Shown one piece after another: positions 1-12,110 of a stretch of DNA of 64,000 bases; the first letter of the stretch is position 1; every line of letters begins with the position of its first letter. The position numbers and the translations under genes were made by a program. Location of the stretch: the NCBI RefSeq assembly GCF_023343835.1, contig NC_064437.1:25271001-25335000 (forward strand). Reading direction: 5' to 3'. The notes beneath the pieces are model-generated. The model worked only from the letters and a program-made list of their open reading frames with translations, was not told the origin of the DNA and made no database searches. This DNA comes from Lagopus muta. Lineage: Eukaryota > Chordata > Aves > Galliformes > Phasianidae.

Positions 1-961
1 TAATTTCTCCCAAAAGGACAACTAATTTATTTCAAATGAAAAGTACAAGCCCTCGTCACAATGGTTTGAAAAAGAGCTTGGGACATGTGAAACTGGTCCA
101 GGAACAAGGACAGAGATGGGAAGGGTGGCCACAGAAACAAGGGAAATCGTGGCTACAGTGTCATTTTTTCAAAGGGGGAAATAAAGGAGAGAGAACTCCA
201 TGGAACAATGAGCAAAAGGATCAATGAGAAAGTAAGGGACTGAAGTAAGCTTCGAGGAGACCCAACAAGGAAGTGGTTTCAGAAGCAAATGGGGAAGACA
301 AGGCAAGGATCCCCACACTGGGCAAAAAGAAGCAAAGGGACAAAGAAGCCACTTAGCTGTACATCACAGGAGCATGAGAAGTCTGAAATGATACCACACA
401 CCCTTAATATCAAAAGGCATCAGAGCAGGGAAAGGCAAACAATGTTTAAGCCTCCAACCAGAGCTAACACAACACAACAACAGAGTAACCCAGAACAACG
501 CACCTTCCTCCCACTGCAGGGCAGCCAACACTCACCTCTCTCTAAGCTCAAGTGACTCTAAAGCTGCTGTGTTCTTTGTTTTTTTTTTTCCTCCACTCTC
601 TCCAGCTAGCACTATTGGACAGAAGACATAACCCAAGGAATCTGTTGCTTTATCACCTAAACTCCATCTCCATCACACAGTACAGAAAAAAATCTACTTC
701 CCTCTCCATTGCTTTCCCATACTTGTGATCAAGCACAAAAACCGAAACAAACAACCATGCCGGCTTTTCAATACCACAGTTAACTGGCAGGTCTACACCA
801 AAAATACTTTCAGATTTTCATCATTTCACCAGGTGATTTCCTGATCAATTCTGCCTCTCATTACAGCCAGGTCTGTATTCTCAGCAACTAATGAATCTTC
901 CAAGTCAATATCTAAAGGACAGCGTCTGCTAATTGCCACAGTTAGGTTATTACGGTTAGGT
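1..961. other. non-coding stretch at left edge
   Basis: A/G-rich sequence on the plus strand with no recognised exon or repeat family. If the CpG island is the FAM20B promoter, this is part of its first intron. Confidence 0.5.
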
Positions 962-1014
962 TACAGTTGGACTTGACAATCTTTAAGGCCTTTTCCAGCC
1001 GAGCAGTTCAATGA
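962..1014 (+). mobile_element. CR1 LINE 3'-end fragment (decayed)
   Basis: The stretch reads like the CR1 tail: GTTGGACTTGACAATCTT, then AAGGCCTTTTCCAGCC. The terminal 8-base repeats are degraded. Confidence 0.55.
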
Positions 1015-1549
1015 CAGCGGGCTCACCATGCACACAAACACCTGAACTGAAGCATGCTACAGGCTACAAACGGCAGCAAGCACACAGGTACAGCCAGCAG
1101 CCTCCAAAGCCAGCACAGCACAGCCAGCTGGGCAGCCACCTCTGAGGCATCTCTGTGCAACGTGCTCCAAACGATGGAGAAGGTCCGAGCAGCGCAGAAG
1201 TTTGCTCTGTTTGCAGCAGGACACAAAACACCATGGTTTGAGCAGACAACAACCTGAAACAAACACGGTTATGCATGCTCTAATTCCTGTTCAAACACAC
1301 GTTTTCTTTCCCTACACCTTTTGGAACCTCCTACAAAAAGGCCCGCAGACCTCCGCTTAGATTTTTCACCTCATTCTGTCACTTCCACTCTCTGCACGCT
1401 GTGCCGTGCACTAGTAGGTAATCCAGCACACAAAGCTCCACCTGCCTCTCTTTTTCTGTAAAAACTCCCACTTATCCGCAGCTTAACCTCACTGACAGCC
1501 TATACGCGAACTTTTCTTTACACAAGGAAAACTAAACCTCCAGCTCCCA
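1015..1549. other. spacer before the CpG island
   Basis: Moderately GC-rich, with short overlapping chance frames on both strands at about 1.02-1.28 kb. No exon or repeat was recognised. It is probably intron 1 of the leftward gene. Confidence 0.5.
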
Positions 1550-2190
1550 AGGAGCGAGAACGCAGTGCGGTCAGAAGGGCTGCGACGTGAGGTTGCCCTC
1601 TGAAGGCGGTGAGCGCCCGCATGGCAGCTCGAGGCCGCGCAGGTGCTGCTCCTTCAGCCGCGGCGCGCGCCGCTGCCCAACGGCCCTAACGGCTCCGCCT
1701 TCCCGCCACACGCTCACACACACACACGCACCCTGAGGGCTCCCAGGCCAGAGGCGCTCCGCCGAGCCCCGCAGCGCCCCGGGCAGGGGCGTGTCCGCCC
1801 TCAGGTGCCGCTACTCCACCTGAGCCACGCAGGCAGACGCGGAGCGGATCGACCTTCCTCCCGCTGCCCGCTGCTGCCCGCCACCACCCGTCCCCGCTCT
1901 CACCGTGCCCCGCTCCATAGCCCAGCCGGCGCCGCCGCCAGCTCCCCAACATGGTGCCGCCCGCCGCCCCGGGCCCGCCCCGATCGCCGCCCAATGAGAA
2001 GCCTCCGTCGCCTCGCCGACGGGACGCGGCGCGCACGCCCATTGGTCGGCGCCGAGCGCCCCTGTGCTCCCTCCGCCAATAGGGGCGGCGGAAGGAGCGC
2101 CACCTGCGGCCGGCCAATGGGGCGGGAGGAGGAACGCGGGCATTAACCCCGTCCTGCCCGCGGCCGGCCCTGCAGTGCGCAAGTGTGGGT
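1550..2190. promoter_or_regulatory. CpG-island promoter with four CCAAT boxes
   Basis: This is the only strongly GC- and CpG-rich block in the window and stands out from AT-rich flanks. CCAAT boxes lie at 1991-1995, 2076-2080 and 2114-2118 on the plus strand and at 2041-2045 on the minus strand (ATTGG). GC boxes (GGGGCGG) follow two of them, near 2082 and 2119. No TATA box was seen. The arrangement is typical of a broad, NF-Y/Sp1-driven housekeeping promoter. A strong splice donor on the minus strand at 1904/1903 points to transcription leftward; one on the plus strand at 2515/2516 leaves divergent transcription possible. By synteny the leftward gene is probably FAM20B. Confidence 0.75.
1904..1980 (-). 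other. putative first exon of a leftward gene, probably FAM20B
   Basis: The minus strand has a strong donor CACG/GTGAGAGC at 1904/1903 directly downstream of the CCAAT cluster. The 5' end near 1980 is a guess. An ATG at about 1953-1951 in a good context (GGCACCATG) opens MLGSWRRRRLGYGAGH and stays open through the donor. It could be an upstream reading frame or an N-terminal extension. FAM20B, a Golgi xylose kinase, is expected here because vertebrates keep RALGPS2 then FAM20B in the same direction. None of its coding sequence is visible, so the symbol is left out. Confidence 0.35.
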
Positions 2191-2772
2191 GCGCATAGAC
2201 AGCCCGGCATCCTAAATACAGCGCTGTAACTGGGGATACAGGACAGCTGCATTGCATTACAGCCTTAACAACAGCCACCTACAGCACTTACAGTGCCAAC
2301 GCCGCTACAAAAATTTTCCCCGTCTTTACACGTTTCTGACCGTGCAAATCAACGCGGGAGGGTTAAGAGAAATCCACCACAGCAGCTACGCACATAGGGC
2401 AGAAAGGCTCCCCCAGCACCCCTCCAGGAGCAGCTGTGGGCTCCGGCACCCACATCTCCCTGGGGCAGCTGGCTCTGAGGCTACAGCCCCTCATCCACCC
2501 ACCCCACAGCCCAAGGTGAGAGGTGGCACGGCAGCCCAGGGCCAGCAAAGCAGTAGGCTGTATGCCTGTGGCTGAGAAGGAGCAGCTTAGGCCTCTCCTG
2601 TGGTGCTGGGAAGCGATAACCATCCACAACCAGCCAGAAGACGGTGGGGATTTTGGTTGCCTTGTACCTGGGATTCAACCTTTCCTGTGCAGAGCAGCCC
2701 TGCAGGGTTGGTGCAATGCTCAGCATCCTCACAGCACTGCTTGTGTTACCGTTGGCTCACTCTGACCTCATA
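2191..2772. other. flank on the right of the CpG island
   Basis: It contains a strong plus-strand donor motif CCAAG/GTGAGAGG at 2515/2516 in a GC-moderate context. No protein homology was recognised in the chance frames here. Confidence 0.4.
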
Positions 2773-2962
2773 CAGAATCACAGAATGGCCAGGGTTGGAA
2801 GGGACCTCAAGGATCATGAATCTCCTACCCCCCCTGCCATAGGCAGGGCCACCAACCTCCACGTTTAATACCAGCCCAGTCTGCCTAGCACAGCCTGTCT
2901 TCACAGGGGAGGTGCTCCAGTCCCCTGGTCATCTTTGTAGCTCTCCTCTGGGCCCTCACACA
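2773..2962 (-). mobile_element. CR1 LINE 3' end
   Basis: The left end reads CAGAATCACAGAATGGCC, then AGGGTTGGAAGGGACCTCAA, the reverse complement of the CR1 3' tail. The body continues with CAGGGCCACCAACCTCC and CTTTGTAGCTCTCCTCTGGG, also typical CR1. It is truncated at its 5' end, as most genomic CR1 copies are. Confidence 0.9.
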
Positions 2963-4049
2963 CTTGAAAGCAAAACTTCCCCCTCATTTAAGACTGCAAA
3001 AATACTGTCTGAGGCGGAAAATATATTCCCTTCCAGGAGTTTTCCATTTTTAACTGAGAAATAAAAACCTTTTCTTTTTTCAACAGAACTTTGAGCAAAC
3101 CTACCTAACATCTCTCAGCATCCCATCACACTCTAACAGCTCCAGCCATCCACACACAGGACACTTTTCTTGTGCAGTGTTATTGCTAGAGGGAAAGGTA
3201 CATATCTGCATCTTCATGCTGCGTGTATATGCATGTATATGAATAGTACCTTCTCATTGTTATGGACCACCTCTCTGCTGACTCCTCAGCTAATTAAAAT
3301 TTTAAACCCAACCACAATTATGGCTTTCATTATTAATTAACACATCAATATTGAAGTGCCAAGCAATGTAGCCATAGAAATGTTGAGAGTTCCAAGGGGC
3401 CAGGTGCGTTAGGTTATGCGTAAGGTGAGGGGCTGGGATAGAGGAAGGAAAATGGTTGTGATGGGCCATCATCTTGGAGAGCTGGCAGGCAGAAAAGCTC
3501 CGATATCCTTTGCCAAGGAGGCAGCAGACTGCAGGAAGATCACAAAAAAGAGCTGATAGAACCACGGCTGCCGACAAAACCTGAACTGGTACTGGGCAAT
3601 GGGAGCTTGGGCTGGGGAACAAGGTCTGAGTAGGGGAGAGCAGGCCAAAGACGGCCTCAAAAGCTGGGCCCAGTGTGGGAAGGAGGCCAGAAAGACTGTT
3701 AAATAATTCTATCTGCTCCAGGAAAAATCTCAGCATGCTCTGAAGAAAAAGCTTTAAATCAACATAGGCACTGTCACCAGATGCTGCACAGATCTTCCTG
3801 CTCAGAGAGGTGTGTGATCCTGGCAACAGGCTGAAGCCAGGGTTTTAAAGTACAAAAGAAATTCCTGAGTTGAGAACAACACTTAGATTCAGCCAAGCAA
3901 GCTGACTGTTGCTTTGCAGAAGGTATCTATGTAAAATAAAACCACGAGCCAATGGAAACAATAAGCTGAAGCCACAGAAATTATTTCAGACAGGGTGACA
4001 CTGAGGGCAAACTCCAAACACAAGCCCTCAGACTGAAATTCTCAAATAA
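2963..4049. other. intergenic spacer
   Basis: No gene recognised. A 174-codon minus-strand open frame at 3302-3826 shows no familiar domain and is about the longest expected by chance in this much sequence. Confidence 0.5.
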
Positions 4050-4300
4050 AATAGATGCTACCTCCTTGCCCTTGGTGAAGCCATGCTGCTTCTCACGTAT
4101 CACCTCCCTGCCTCCCATGTGCCTTACCATCGCTTGCAGGAGGATCTGCTCCATCATCTTCCCCAGCACAGAGGTGAGATCGGCAGGTCAGTAGTTCCTG
4201 GGATCATCTTTTTTATCCTTTATAAAAATGGGTGTGATGTTGCCTTTTTTCCCACTCACCAGGGATTTCACCTGATTGCCATGACTTTTCAGATACCATT
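4050..4300 (-). mobile_element. CR1 reverse-transcriptase fragment, frameshifted
   Basis: Translated on the minus strand, one frame gives SGKKGNITPIFIKDKKDD then PRNY. A second frame gives [20 protein letters not shown] and [10 protein letters not shown]. Both are adjacent blocks of the CR1 ORF2 reverse transcriptase (consensus form GKKGNITPIFKKGKKDDPGN, then KIMEQILL and QHGFTKGK). A frameshift separates them and stops follow, so the copy is dead. Confidence 0.88.
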
Positions 4301-7020
4301 GAGAGTAGCACATGAATGGCATATGGGCTTTGGGTAAAGTATAATGCATGTCAGAGTCTCTTTGATAACCAGGTCTCTGCAGCAGACTCAGGGTTTGCAG
4401 CTTTCTTGCTGACTGCATATGGCCCCATTCACCCTGCTCACTTTTACTATTCCAGCTTTACCGAGACATAAACCAGCCTAGCACAAACCAGAGCTTTAAC
4501 CATCAGCTAAGCCACACAAGCACTCATAGAGCAGAAGAAAAGCAAGTTTGCTGGCATTGGAAGGACCAGACAGATCAGGAAGGCCCTCCTAGGCCCATCC
4601 AGAGGGAAGGATGGAATACTGCTTTGAGCAAGATTTCTGATGCTCCCCAAACCCAGGTGAAACAGAAACTGCTTGCTGTGCATTCCTACTCTACCCCTTG
4701 AGCCCAGCAGGCCCCTTTCCTTGCTCCTGTCTGTTTCTCTGCTTGCTGATTGCCAAATCCTGTCCCCTGGTGCCACAGCAGCGGTTCAAGAAGTGAAGAA
4801 CCCAGTTCCCTTTGCCACCAACCATTCTTTTTCGGAGTCATTTTGAAGAACAAAACAAAGTTAGTTCACTTGGTTTCCTATGGAGCACGATGACATCTGC
4901 ATCCTTCACATTAGAGGCTGTGCTGGGCTAACGAGGAAGAACATGGAGTCATTGAAACCTCAGAGCTGCCTGCACACCAAAAACTCATAACTAAACAAAC
5001 AAAACCCAACAAAACCAGGTGGCTTTTCTGTGCTTTCAAGCTTTGCAGCAAAGGAATGAAAGACTAAAAAGTCTTCTTTTATCATCGCAGAGTATTTTCA
5101 AATCAAGGTGCAAGTCTGGCTTGCTTGTCTCATGAAGCATCAGTGGGTGTAATCAGTGTTTGTAAGGTAGAATCCAATACAGAAAAAGTTCCGTGTATGT
5201 TACAGTAAATCTTGTTTGAAAGATGAGGGCTAAGCACTACCTGGGAAAAAGGAAGAAAAGGAAGAAAAGGAAGAGGGTGCCACAGTAGAGGAGCATTTTG
5301 CTGTTATTGCTAGAAACAATAGAAGTGTTAGATACAAGGGTTGAAACAAGAGTACTCAAGGAAGTTTCTCAAGACAGACTGAATCCCCTTCACTTGAGAG
5401 ACAGCAAGGAGTCGCCGTGCCTCAATAGTGTGCCAGTCAGGCTGAGCAGGTTTCTATATCTTTGCTTCCCTTCCTATGTATGTCAGTATTAACCCAAGTA
5501 AAGATGTTCAAATCATATCTGACTACAGAGCAAAGCCAGTACACTGCACAGAGGCCCCAGAGGTTCCTCCTATCGCTCTCTTAGGCTGTCAGCAGTCATG
5601 GCAATTTTTTTTCTTTTATCAGCACAACTCTTATCTGATTCACAGCACGGAAGTGCTTCATTCTTCAAGCCAGCTCCTTGAAAGCATGCTCAGTGCTTTT
5701 AAGAGAGGTCAGACAGGCTGAGAACTGACTGCGGGGACTTTTACTTTGTGCGTATTTTTTTTTTTCCTGGAGTAATTTAATCTTGACCCTAACTTGACTG
5801 ATTGTGAGACTGCTGAGGTTCTAGGGCTGCTTTCATGCCAAAGGCTACCAGCTCCTCTCCTGGTGAGAGGGGAGACCACCCAAACTCACCCAACCTTTGT
5901 TTGAAAGGAGTGATTGATGCTGTTTGTACTCCGCGGCTGCAGGTTGAAACGCTTCCTTACAGACATGACACGCTTCCTTCAGGGCAGCAGGCAGTCACCG
6001 CAGAACACGGAGCAGATTTATCTACCCACTTCTGATCAGAAGGCGGCACAGCTTTGAGGCAATAAATCCAGGAGACAACTGAAAGGAAATACACCTTTGT
6101 CAGCAATGTCTCTTGGGGCCCAAGGCAGCCCGGCGGAGGGGAAGCACACGTCATCCGATCTGCAGCTGGCACGGCTGGGAATATTGCATTTGGAACACAC
6201 CCATGTGGTGTTTTGGGGTTGAGGGGAGGGAGAAAGCACGCTCAGCCATTTTGAGGTTGAGCTATTCACTGTTTGAGTCCGCAATCCTGTTTCCATGAGT
6301 GTTTCCAGTCTTGGAAGCTGGATCTGTCCATAAGAACTTGTTAAGTATCTATAAATATTGTTCATCTCAAACTTCATTACAAATGGATGTGTTGGGTCTG
6401 CATGGAAACCCCATCACCGAGATAGGGCTCCCTGCTACAAACAAACACACTGCTGGGCAGTTCACTGCTTCCACACCGAATATTAAATATTCATCTTCAC
6501 CCAGATGGAAGCACGGAGCTCAAGGGACGGCTGACGTGACTTAAAGTTAGCAAAGTTTGCAATTTGGTTGTAGTCCTGGAGGTGAAATACCCATTTTTAT
6601 GAGAAGTGAGATGCTATCTTTGAAGGGCTTCATTACGCTTGAACGTGAACTTCCTCTGCGGTGGAAGGCCTGTCCATAGACAGAGCAGACAGTGCAAACT
6701 CAAGAGAAATAAACACATGATCATCCTAGAAGGAAATTATCATACAAGGTGAATAGTGGCCCTTGAGCACTTGGGTTTGCTGTGTTTCAGTGGATGTAAC
6801 AAACAGAAGCACCCTCACATCCTGACGTCATCTCCTGTGCAACACGTGGTTGCATTCAGAGCACCAGGACGCTCCTTGCTACCCAGCCCTGATCCAGATG
6901 GGGATCCTGTGCTCAACTCAAGCAAAAAGTGAAATGCACATATCTGTTTGCTTTTTTTTTTAATTTTAATTGAAACAGTCTCTGCCCAGAAGCACTGTCA
7001 GAAACACACACAATCAACCG
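4301..7020. other. intergenic spacer
   Basis: No gene recognised. It contains a purine-only tract with a three-copy 9-base unit at 5251-5277. Confidence 0.55.
5243..5277 (+). repeat. purine-only tract with 9-base tandem unit
   Basis: Three successive units GGAAGAAAA, GGAAGAAAA, GGAAGAGGG occupy 5251-5277, preceded by GGGAAAAA. The run is 35 uninterrupted purines. Confidence 0.85.
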
Positions 7021-7090
7021 AGTTGGAATTGGACCCAGTGATCCTCATGGGTCCTTTTCAACTTGGGATACTCTTCAATTATATGATTAT
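7021..7090 (+). mobile_element. CR1 LINE 3'-end fragment (decayed)
   Basis: The order GTTGGAATTGGACCC, AGTGATCCTCATGGGTCC, TTTTCAACTTGGGATACTC, then ATATGATTATAG follows the CR1 3' tail (ttggact..gatgatctt..gggtcccttccaacc..gatattc..atgatt). Confidence 0.7.
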
Positions 7091-10000
7091 AGATGTGCAG
7101 AAGAACAGCCTTTGTGCAACCCAACCCACTTCAGGTACATTCCTCGTATCTTCAAGAATATTCCTCCTTACACCAAGAAATGCTCTTCTTAACAAATGAA
7201 TGATGATGGTTTTAGCTACAAGATAAAAAAAACAAATCCATTCTAATTGAAAAGAGGTAAATGATTTTTTTTCATAATAACTTTTTAAGAAGATGACTTT
7301 GGAAGAAGTTGGACAAATGGCCCATCTAAAATAGGACATGAAATAACTCACTAATTAACCCTATGCTACCAACATGGGCCAGTGAGATCTGCATAATGTC
7401 CCTCCGTATGTCTCCACAGGGTGTCAGTGTTTTTTCAAGTTTGGGTCATTTCATGCTGGAATCAGACTGATGTCCTCAGCAGCTCAGTTTCAGGAGCCTG
7501 CTCCTCAGAGGGCAGCCTGTTTGTCCTGTGCTTCCTTTTTCCTCCCACAGCCAGTGTTAAAATACGAAGATCAGAAAGACGAAGTCATGATCTGAGGATG
7601 ACTTGAGGGTTTCAGGGGCTTGAGAAGGGGCAAGACTCCAAATTTGCTAGTAGTTCGGTGGGTGGGATTCCTGTGGGGCGATATGTTTCAGCAGGGAATG
7701 CAAAACTCCTTCCTCTGGTGCTAGGTGGCAAGCAGTGTGTCTTTGGCAGAATTAACTTGAGCTGCACACACTTGTCACTGTTTGCCCTCCCATCCCTATA
7801 CCAGTTGTGTCAGTACTGTGCAGCTGCCTGGGCTGTTGTAAAGTGCGCTGCAGAAATGACCTTGGCTAAAAGTAACCCGGCACATAAAGGAGCTATGTTC
7901 AACACAGATTAATTACCCCATCTAATTCACCAACCAGCCACATAAGCGTTGTGGCAGCAGGGACGAGGTGCTGGCAACTCAGGTCAGCACTGCTGACGAC
8001 AGTGGTGTTCCAACTAGAATCCAGCTCAAGCTCTGAGAGTAGAACAAGGTGGAAACCCAGATGTCCAAAAGTATCCGAGGGTCTGATTTCCCACAGAGCT
8101 CAAGTTTTCATGTTTCTCCTGCATGAGGAGCCAGTGTACTTTTACTTTCCATTACAAACCTCCCCTAAGCCCCATGAGCAGCCAAGCCGGGAGGCTGAGA
8201 GCAGAGACCTGGACTCCCTAGGTCAGCATCACTTCCCCAGCTCAGCATCTCTCAGCTCATGAGGTTACAGTGAAGCAGAAGCTGGCCTGTGGACTGGGCT
8301 GAGTGGCTGCTCAGTGGCCAGCCTTCCTTGCCATCGCCCATTTCAAGGACTTTTCTATAGGATGACCACCGCCTCTGCTAAATTGTGTGACTGCTTTTTC
8401 AAGCTGGAAGAGTTGGAATGCGATGGTGGCAGATGATGTAATGGGAGAAGGATAGTGACCCAATGGAAGGCCAGGCTCTGGGGCTCTGCCAGCTGCTTCC
8501 AGAGAGAGAAGAACTTCCACGGACAACTCTCAAGGGGAAAGCGAGGATGATCACATGCTCCAAAGAAAAGCATCTTCACCAAGCCTCTGTACTATGGGTT
8601 CAATCTGGGCAAACCAAGACAGCAGGTTCTTTCTCCTTCTTTCTCCTTCCCTTCCTGCAGCAGGCAGGCCACCAGCCTCACAGCCAGCCCCGCTCTTGTT
8701 TGAAGCTCCCCGGTGGTCTGCAGAACATTAAAATTTCTGGAACGGCTGCACTGAGCGATGGTAGAGAAGGGGTATTGACTGGGACCACTGTAGCTGTTTC
8801 TTAGTCTTTAAAAGAGAACCATCACGGCAGCTATTTAGCACGGCTTTGAAAATTCAAATATTGACAGAAGGAAGTTTTCCGGAGGACGCCAGCAGCGTTT
8901 GCAGCAACCCCAGCAGCAGAAACACACTGCAGTGTCAGATGTGGGCTGCAGCACAGACCAAACCCACAAGCTCCACGCCGGCAGAACTACAGCTGAGCAC
9001 CAACACCACTGCACCTTTCTGTTTGACTGTGCTGGAGAAAGGGGTGGTGAGGGTAGGAGAATGGAAGGGAAAGACTAAAATGCCCTGAGGAACTACAATT
9101 GCGTTTGCCAAACGCTGCATTTTACTGGGAAAGGGAGAGAGTGACTTCACTTTTTACCTCGCTTTCCCCACTTCCCTTGCCCCATACAGACAGATGTGGC
9201 TTTGCAAGAAAATTAATTACAGATGGAGGCTAAAGAAAGGGGAAAAACACCCTCCACCGCAAGGCTTTTTCCTCTGCAGACTGGAGGATGGATGGGGCGG
9301 CCTGGGAAAACTGGCAGATGGAAAACCCATTACAGATGTGAGGTTTGGAGAATAAGGCTGAGGGACAATTTGAGAGCTGTAAATTTTAATTTTGGGGGTA
9401 TAAATGCATTGCTTAGCAACAAGAAACAAATAGGAAGCAAGAAGCCTCAGGAGAGAAATGCTTAAATATTTCAGAATCCCTATTTGAGGTGAAGACTGCA
9501 TTACCAGAGACCTGAGGAGCTGCTATTCTCAACAGCTAACTGAGTGGAGTCAAGAGAGAAAGAAAACACGGGCTTCAATCTCATTTCCACACAGAAGTGA
9601 ATTTAACTTACTTTGGGAAAGGAAAACAGCATTGTTTGTTCCCATCCTTGTTGTGTGCAGCACATACCTGCCCAGATCTGACATGAGGTCATCTTTAAGC
9701 ACGTTGCTTCCAAGGAAAGACTTCTCACAACGCATCCAGGGCTTTGCAGGGAGTCTGCTTTACGGGGCTGTGCAATCATTGCTACCATATGTCTGACCCT
9801 CACTACACGGTCTAATGCCTCTTTATGCTGCTGCATAAATCTTCGCCTAGAATTCCTGACATCTCAAAGGATGGTGGAGGCCTCCATCCCCAAGGAGAGG
9901 AGGAGAAGGGTGAAAAAGAACAGATCACCTGGAAGCAAACACCAAATGTTCTACTCCGTTTCTTTACCGTGAAAAGATGAGGACAAAGAGGAAGGGAAAA

Positions 10001-11946
10001 AGACATCGCCAGCTCTGGAGGTCAGATGTTACTGCTTTTGTCTTTTTTTGTTGTTAATCCACTGATACTCCATAAACACGAAGACGAGTAAAGCACAAAG
10101 CTTCCAAATGAGTCCACGACCAAAGCTTTAGCTCTGCAGCAAAAAGGGAACTCTCTAAGGATTAAAAAAGAAATGCATAAGAAACCAAAACTCCCGTAAA
10201 AAGTTATTTTTCTTTTAAGAGCCTGAAATAAAAAATTGTTGTTCAAGGACATGCATGCATACATTTATACTCAAAGAAGTAACCAAATGATCAGAGCCAA
10301 CATCAGGCAGTTCTTTGCCTCATTGCAGAGCACTACCCATAGCATACCTTGGGGCTGTGCTAACTTGGTAGGAGCACGCTCTGATCCCCTCCTGTGCTGC
10401 TGGGCGTGACATCACTGTGGCTTTCATGAGGGAGGTCTGTACTGATGGAGCCCTGAAATAAGCCAGACGTTCCCATTCAGTTTTGCTGCTCCAGCTAAAT
10501 AGGAAAACTCCAGTTCTGGGGGGAAAAAATAGTCCGCAAACCCAACCAAACAAGAACTCTTGAAATAACCAAATCCCAAAGGCCTGCAAGAGTTAAAAAT
10601 CAGGAGGAAAATTTATTGGTAGCTTAGTACTTCAGGCCAATGAACACAGCTGTCTGGATGCACATGTTACCTTCAAAATTAATGAAAAATGAGAAGCACA
10701 ATGGACACTTCTTGTTCAACAGTCAGAAATCCAGACAGCAAACAGCACTTGGAGAGAAGGCACTCTGACATAGGACAAAGTAGCTCATTACTCACAGTTT
10801 GCCTCATTTGGAGGGCTGGAAGAGTTCTCTAATTACCTAGAAAGGGAAGACAAAGAACCCAATATCAAATGCAGCTACAAACTGTGCCTAGAAATGCATT
10901 CAGTTGCCATCTTTGGTACGCTAACGAAACCAGCTCAGAGTTTAAAAAAATAGAACCACAAAAAAATACAAAACCTGAGACATTTGGATACCAATTATTC
11001 TTTGCTTAAAGACAAGACAGAGCAAGGCCTGGAAGGCTCCTCAGGTCACTGTGTCCCACTCCTATTGCCAACCTGGAATCAAAATTCTTCATATGAGCAC
11101 ACTGTGTTTCCATTTGGAAAAGGTGACAGACAACATGAAAACAGCAACTGTGAATAGCTACTGCCACAAACACCAACAGATTTTGAAGATGTTAAAAATG
11201 TGCAGGCCAAAGCTGCCTTTAAAGATGAGAGAAATAAGTACTTCTGTATGGATCCTCAGTGTTTTTCTAGGCAGCACCACATCAGCTGAAACAACTCGAT
11301 GCAAATAGAACCGACAGGATTCAAAGAAGCAGCTCCAGCTGTGGTTAAACTTCAAGCATTAAGGGATGCTCAGACTGCCATTTTGCAGCACGCTGCAGTG
11401 ATGGGCTACACCAGAAAGCAGCATCTGCTGCAGAATATCTGAGCACCTGCCCCAAAGCCAGCACTAAGCCATTCCTGGAAGACAGGCTTTTGGGAAACAG
11501 ATTGATGCTTGTCCAAAAGAGTCATGTAACAAAAGCTTGTCTAGGAAAGACTTCAGAAGGATAATTTTAGCTTGGTTTGGAATGGAAGGAGAGGCTTACA
11601 GCAGAAACTTAGTGTGCTGAAGGAACACGAGGCTTCGGAGAACATAAGGGATTTGTGTCTTTTATGTTCTCCATCCCCACTCTTTTTTGAGTGGGTGGGA
11701 AAGGGTACATGCACATTTCTTGAAGGGCACTGCTGGTGTTCGTTTCCCACTTTAAAAGTAAGGGCTGGATTTGTTATAGCAATAATACTATGGAAAGACT
11801 AGCTGGCAGAGAAAGCCGAAAGGGTAAGGAGACATGCGCATCCACTGACTTCCCCACAGGACATCTAGACAGCTCCTTTCCTTCCTACCTGAACTCCTTC
11901 CAGCAGAACTATTGATAGAGACTTCTTCCCTCCACTGTACTGCACG
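7091..11946. other. intergenic spacer
   Basis: No gene, RNA or repeat family recognised. Short open frames up to 113 codons are within chance expectation. Confidence 0.5.
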
Positions 11947-12110
11947 AATCACAGAATGGCCTGAGTTGAAAAGGAGCACAATGATCATCTAGTTCCAAAC
12001 CCCCTGCCATGTGCAGGGTTACCAACCACCAGACCAGGCTGCTCAGAGCCACATCCAGCCTGGCCCTGAAAACCTGCAGGGATGGGGCATGCACAGCCTC
12101 CTTGGGCAAG
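11947..12110 (-). mobile_element. CR1 LINE 3' end
   Basis: Begins AATCACAGAATGGCCTGAG and continues CATGTGCAGGGTTACCAACC, ACCAGACCAGGCTGCTCAGA and GCCACATCCAGCCTGGCC, the reverse complement of the CR1 3' region. Truncated at the 5' end near CCTTGGGCAAGGA. Confidence 0.92.

Noticed and set aside
1643-2252. Long overlapping frames (167 and 188 codons) on both strands of the CpG island
   Set aside because: GC-rich sequence has few stop codons. The products are low-complexity Arg/Pro/Gly/Ala strings on both strands, typical of chance frames.
3302-3826. 174-codon minus-strand open frame next to the CR1 reverse-transcriptase fragment
   Set aside because: No recognisable domain, signal or homology. 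At this base composition about one frame of this length is expected by chance in 64 kb read six ways.
8590-8615. GGTTCAATC motif resembling a tRNA B box
   Set aside because: No A box, acceptor stem or cloverleaf could be built around it.
11030-11085. Possible CR1 tail (GGAAGGCTCCTCAGGTCACT)
   Set aside because: The resemblance to the CR1 3' end is partial and lacks the terminal octamers and second conserved block.
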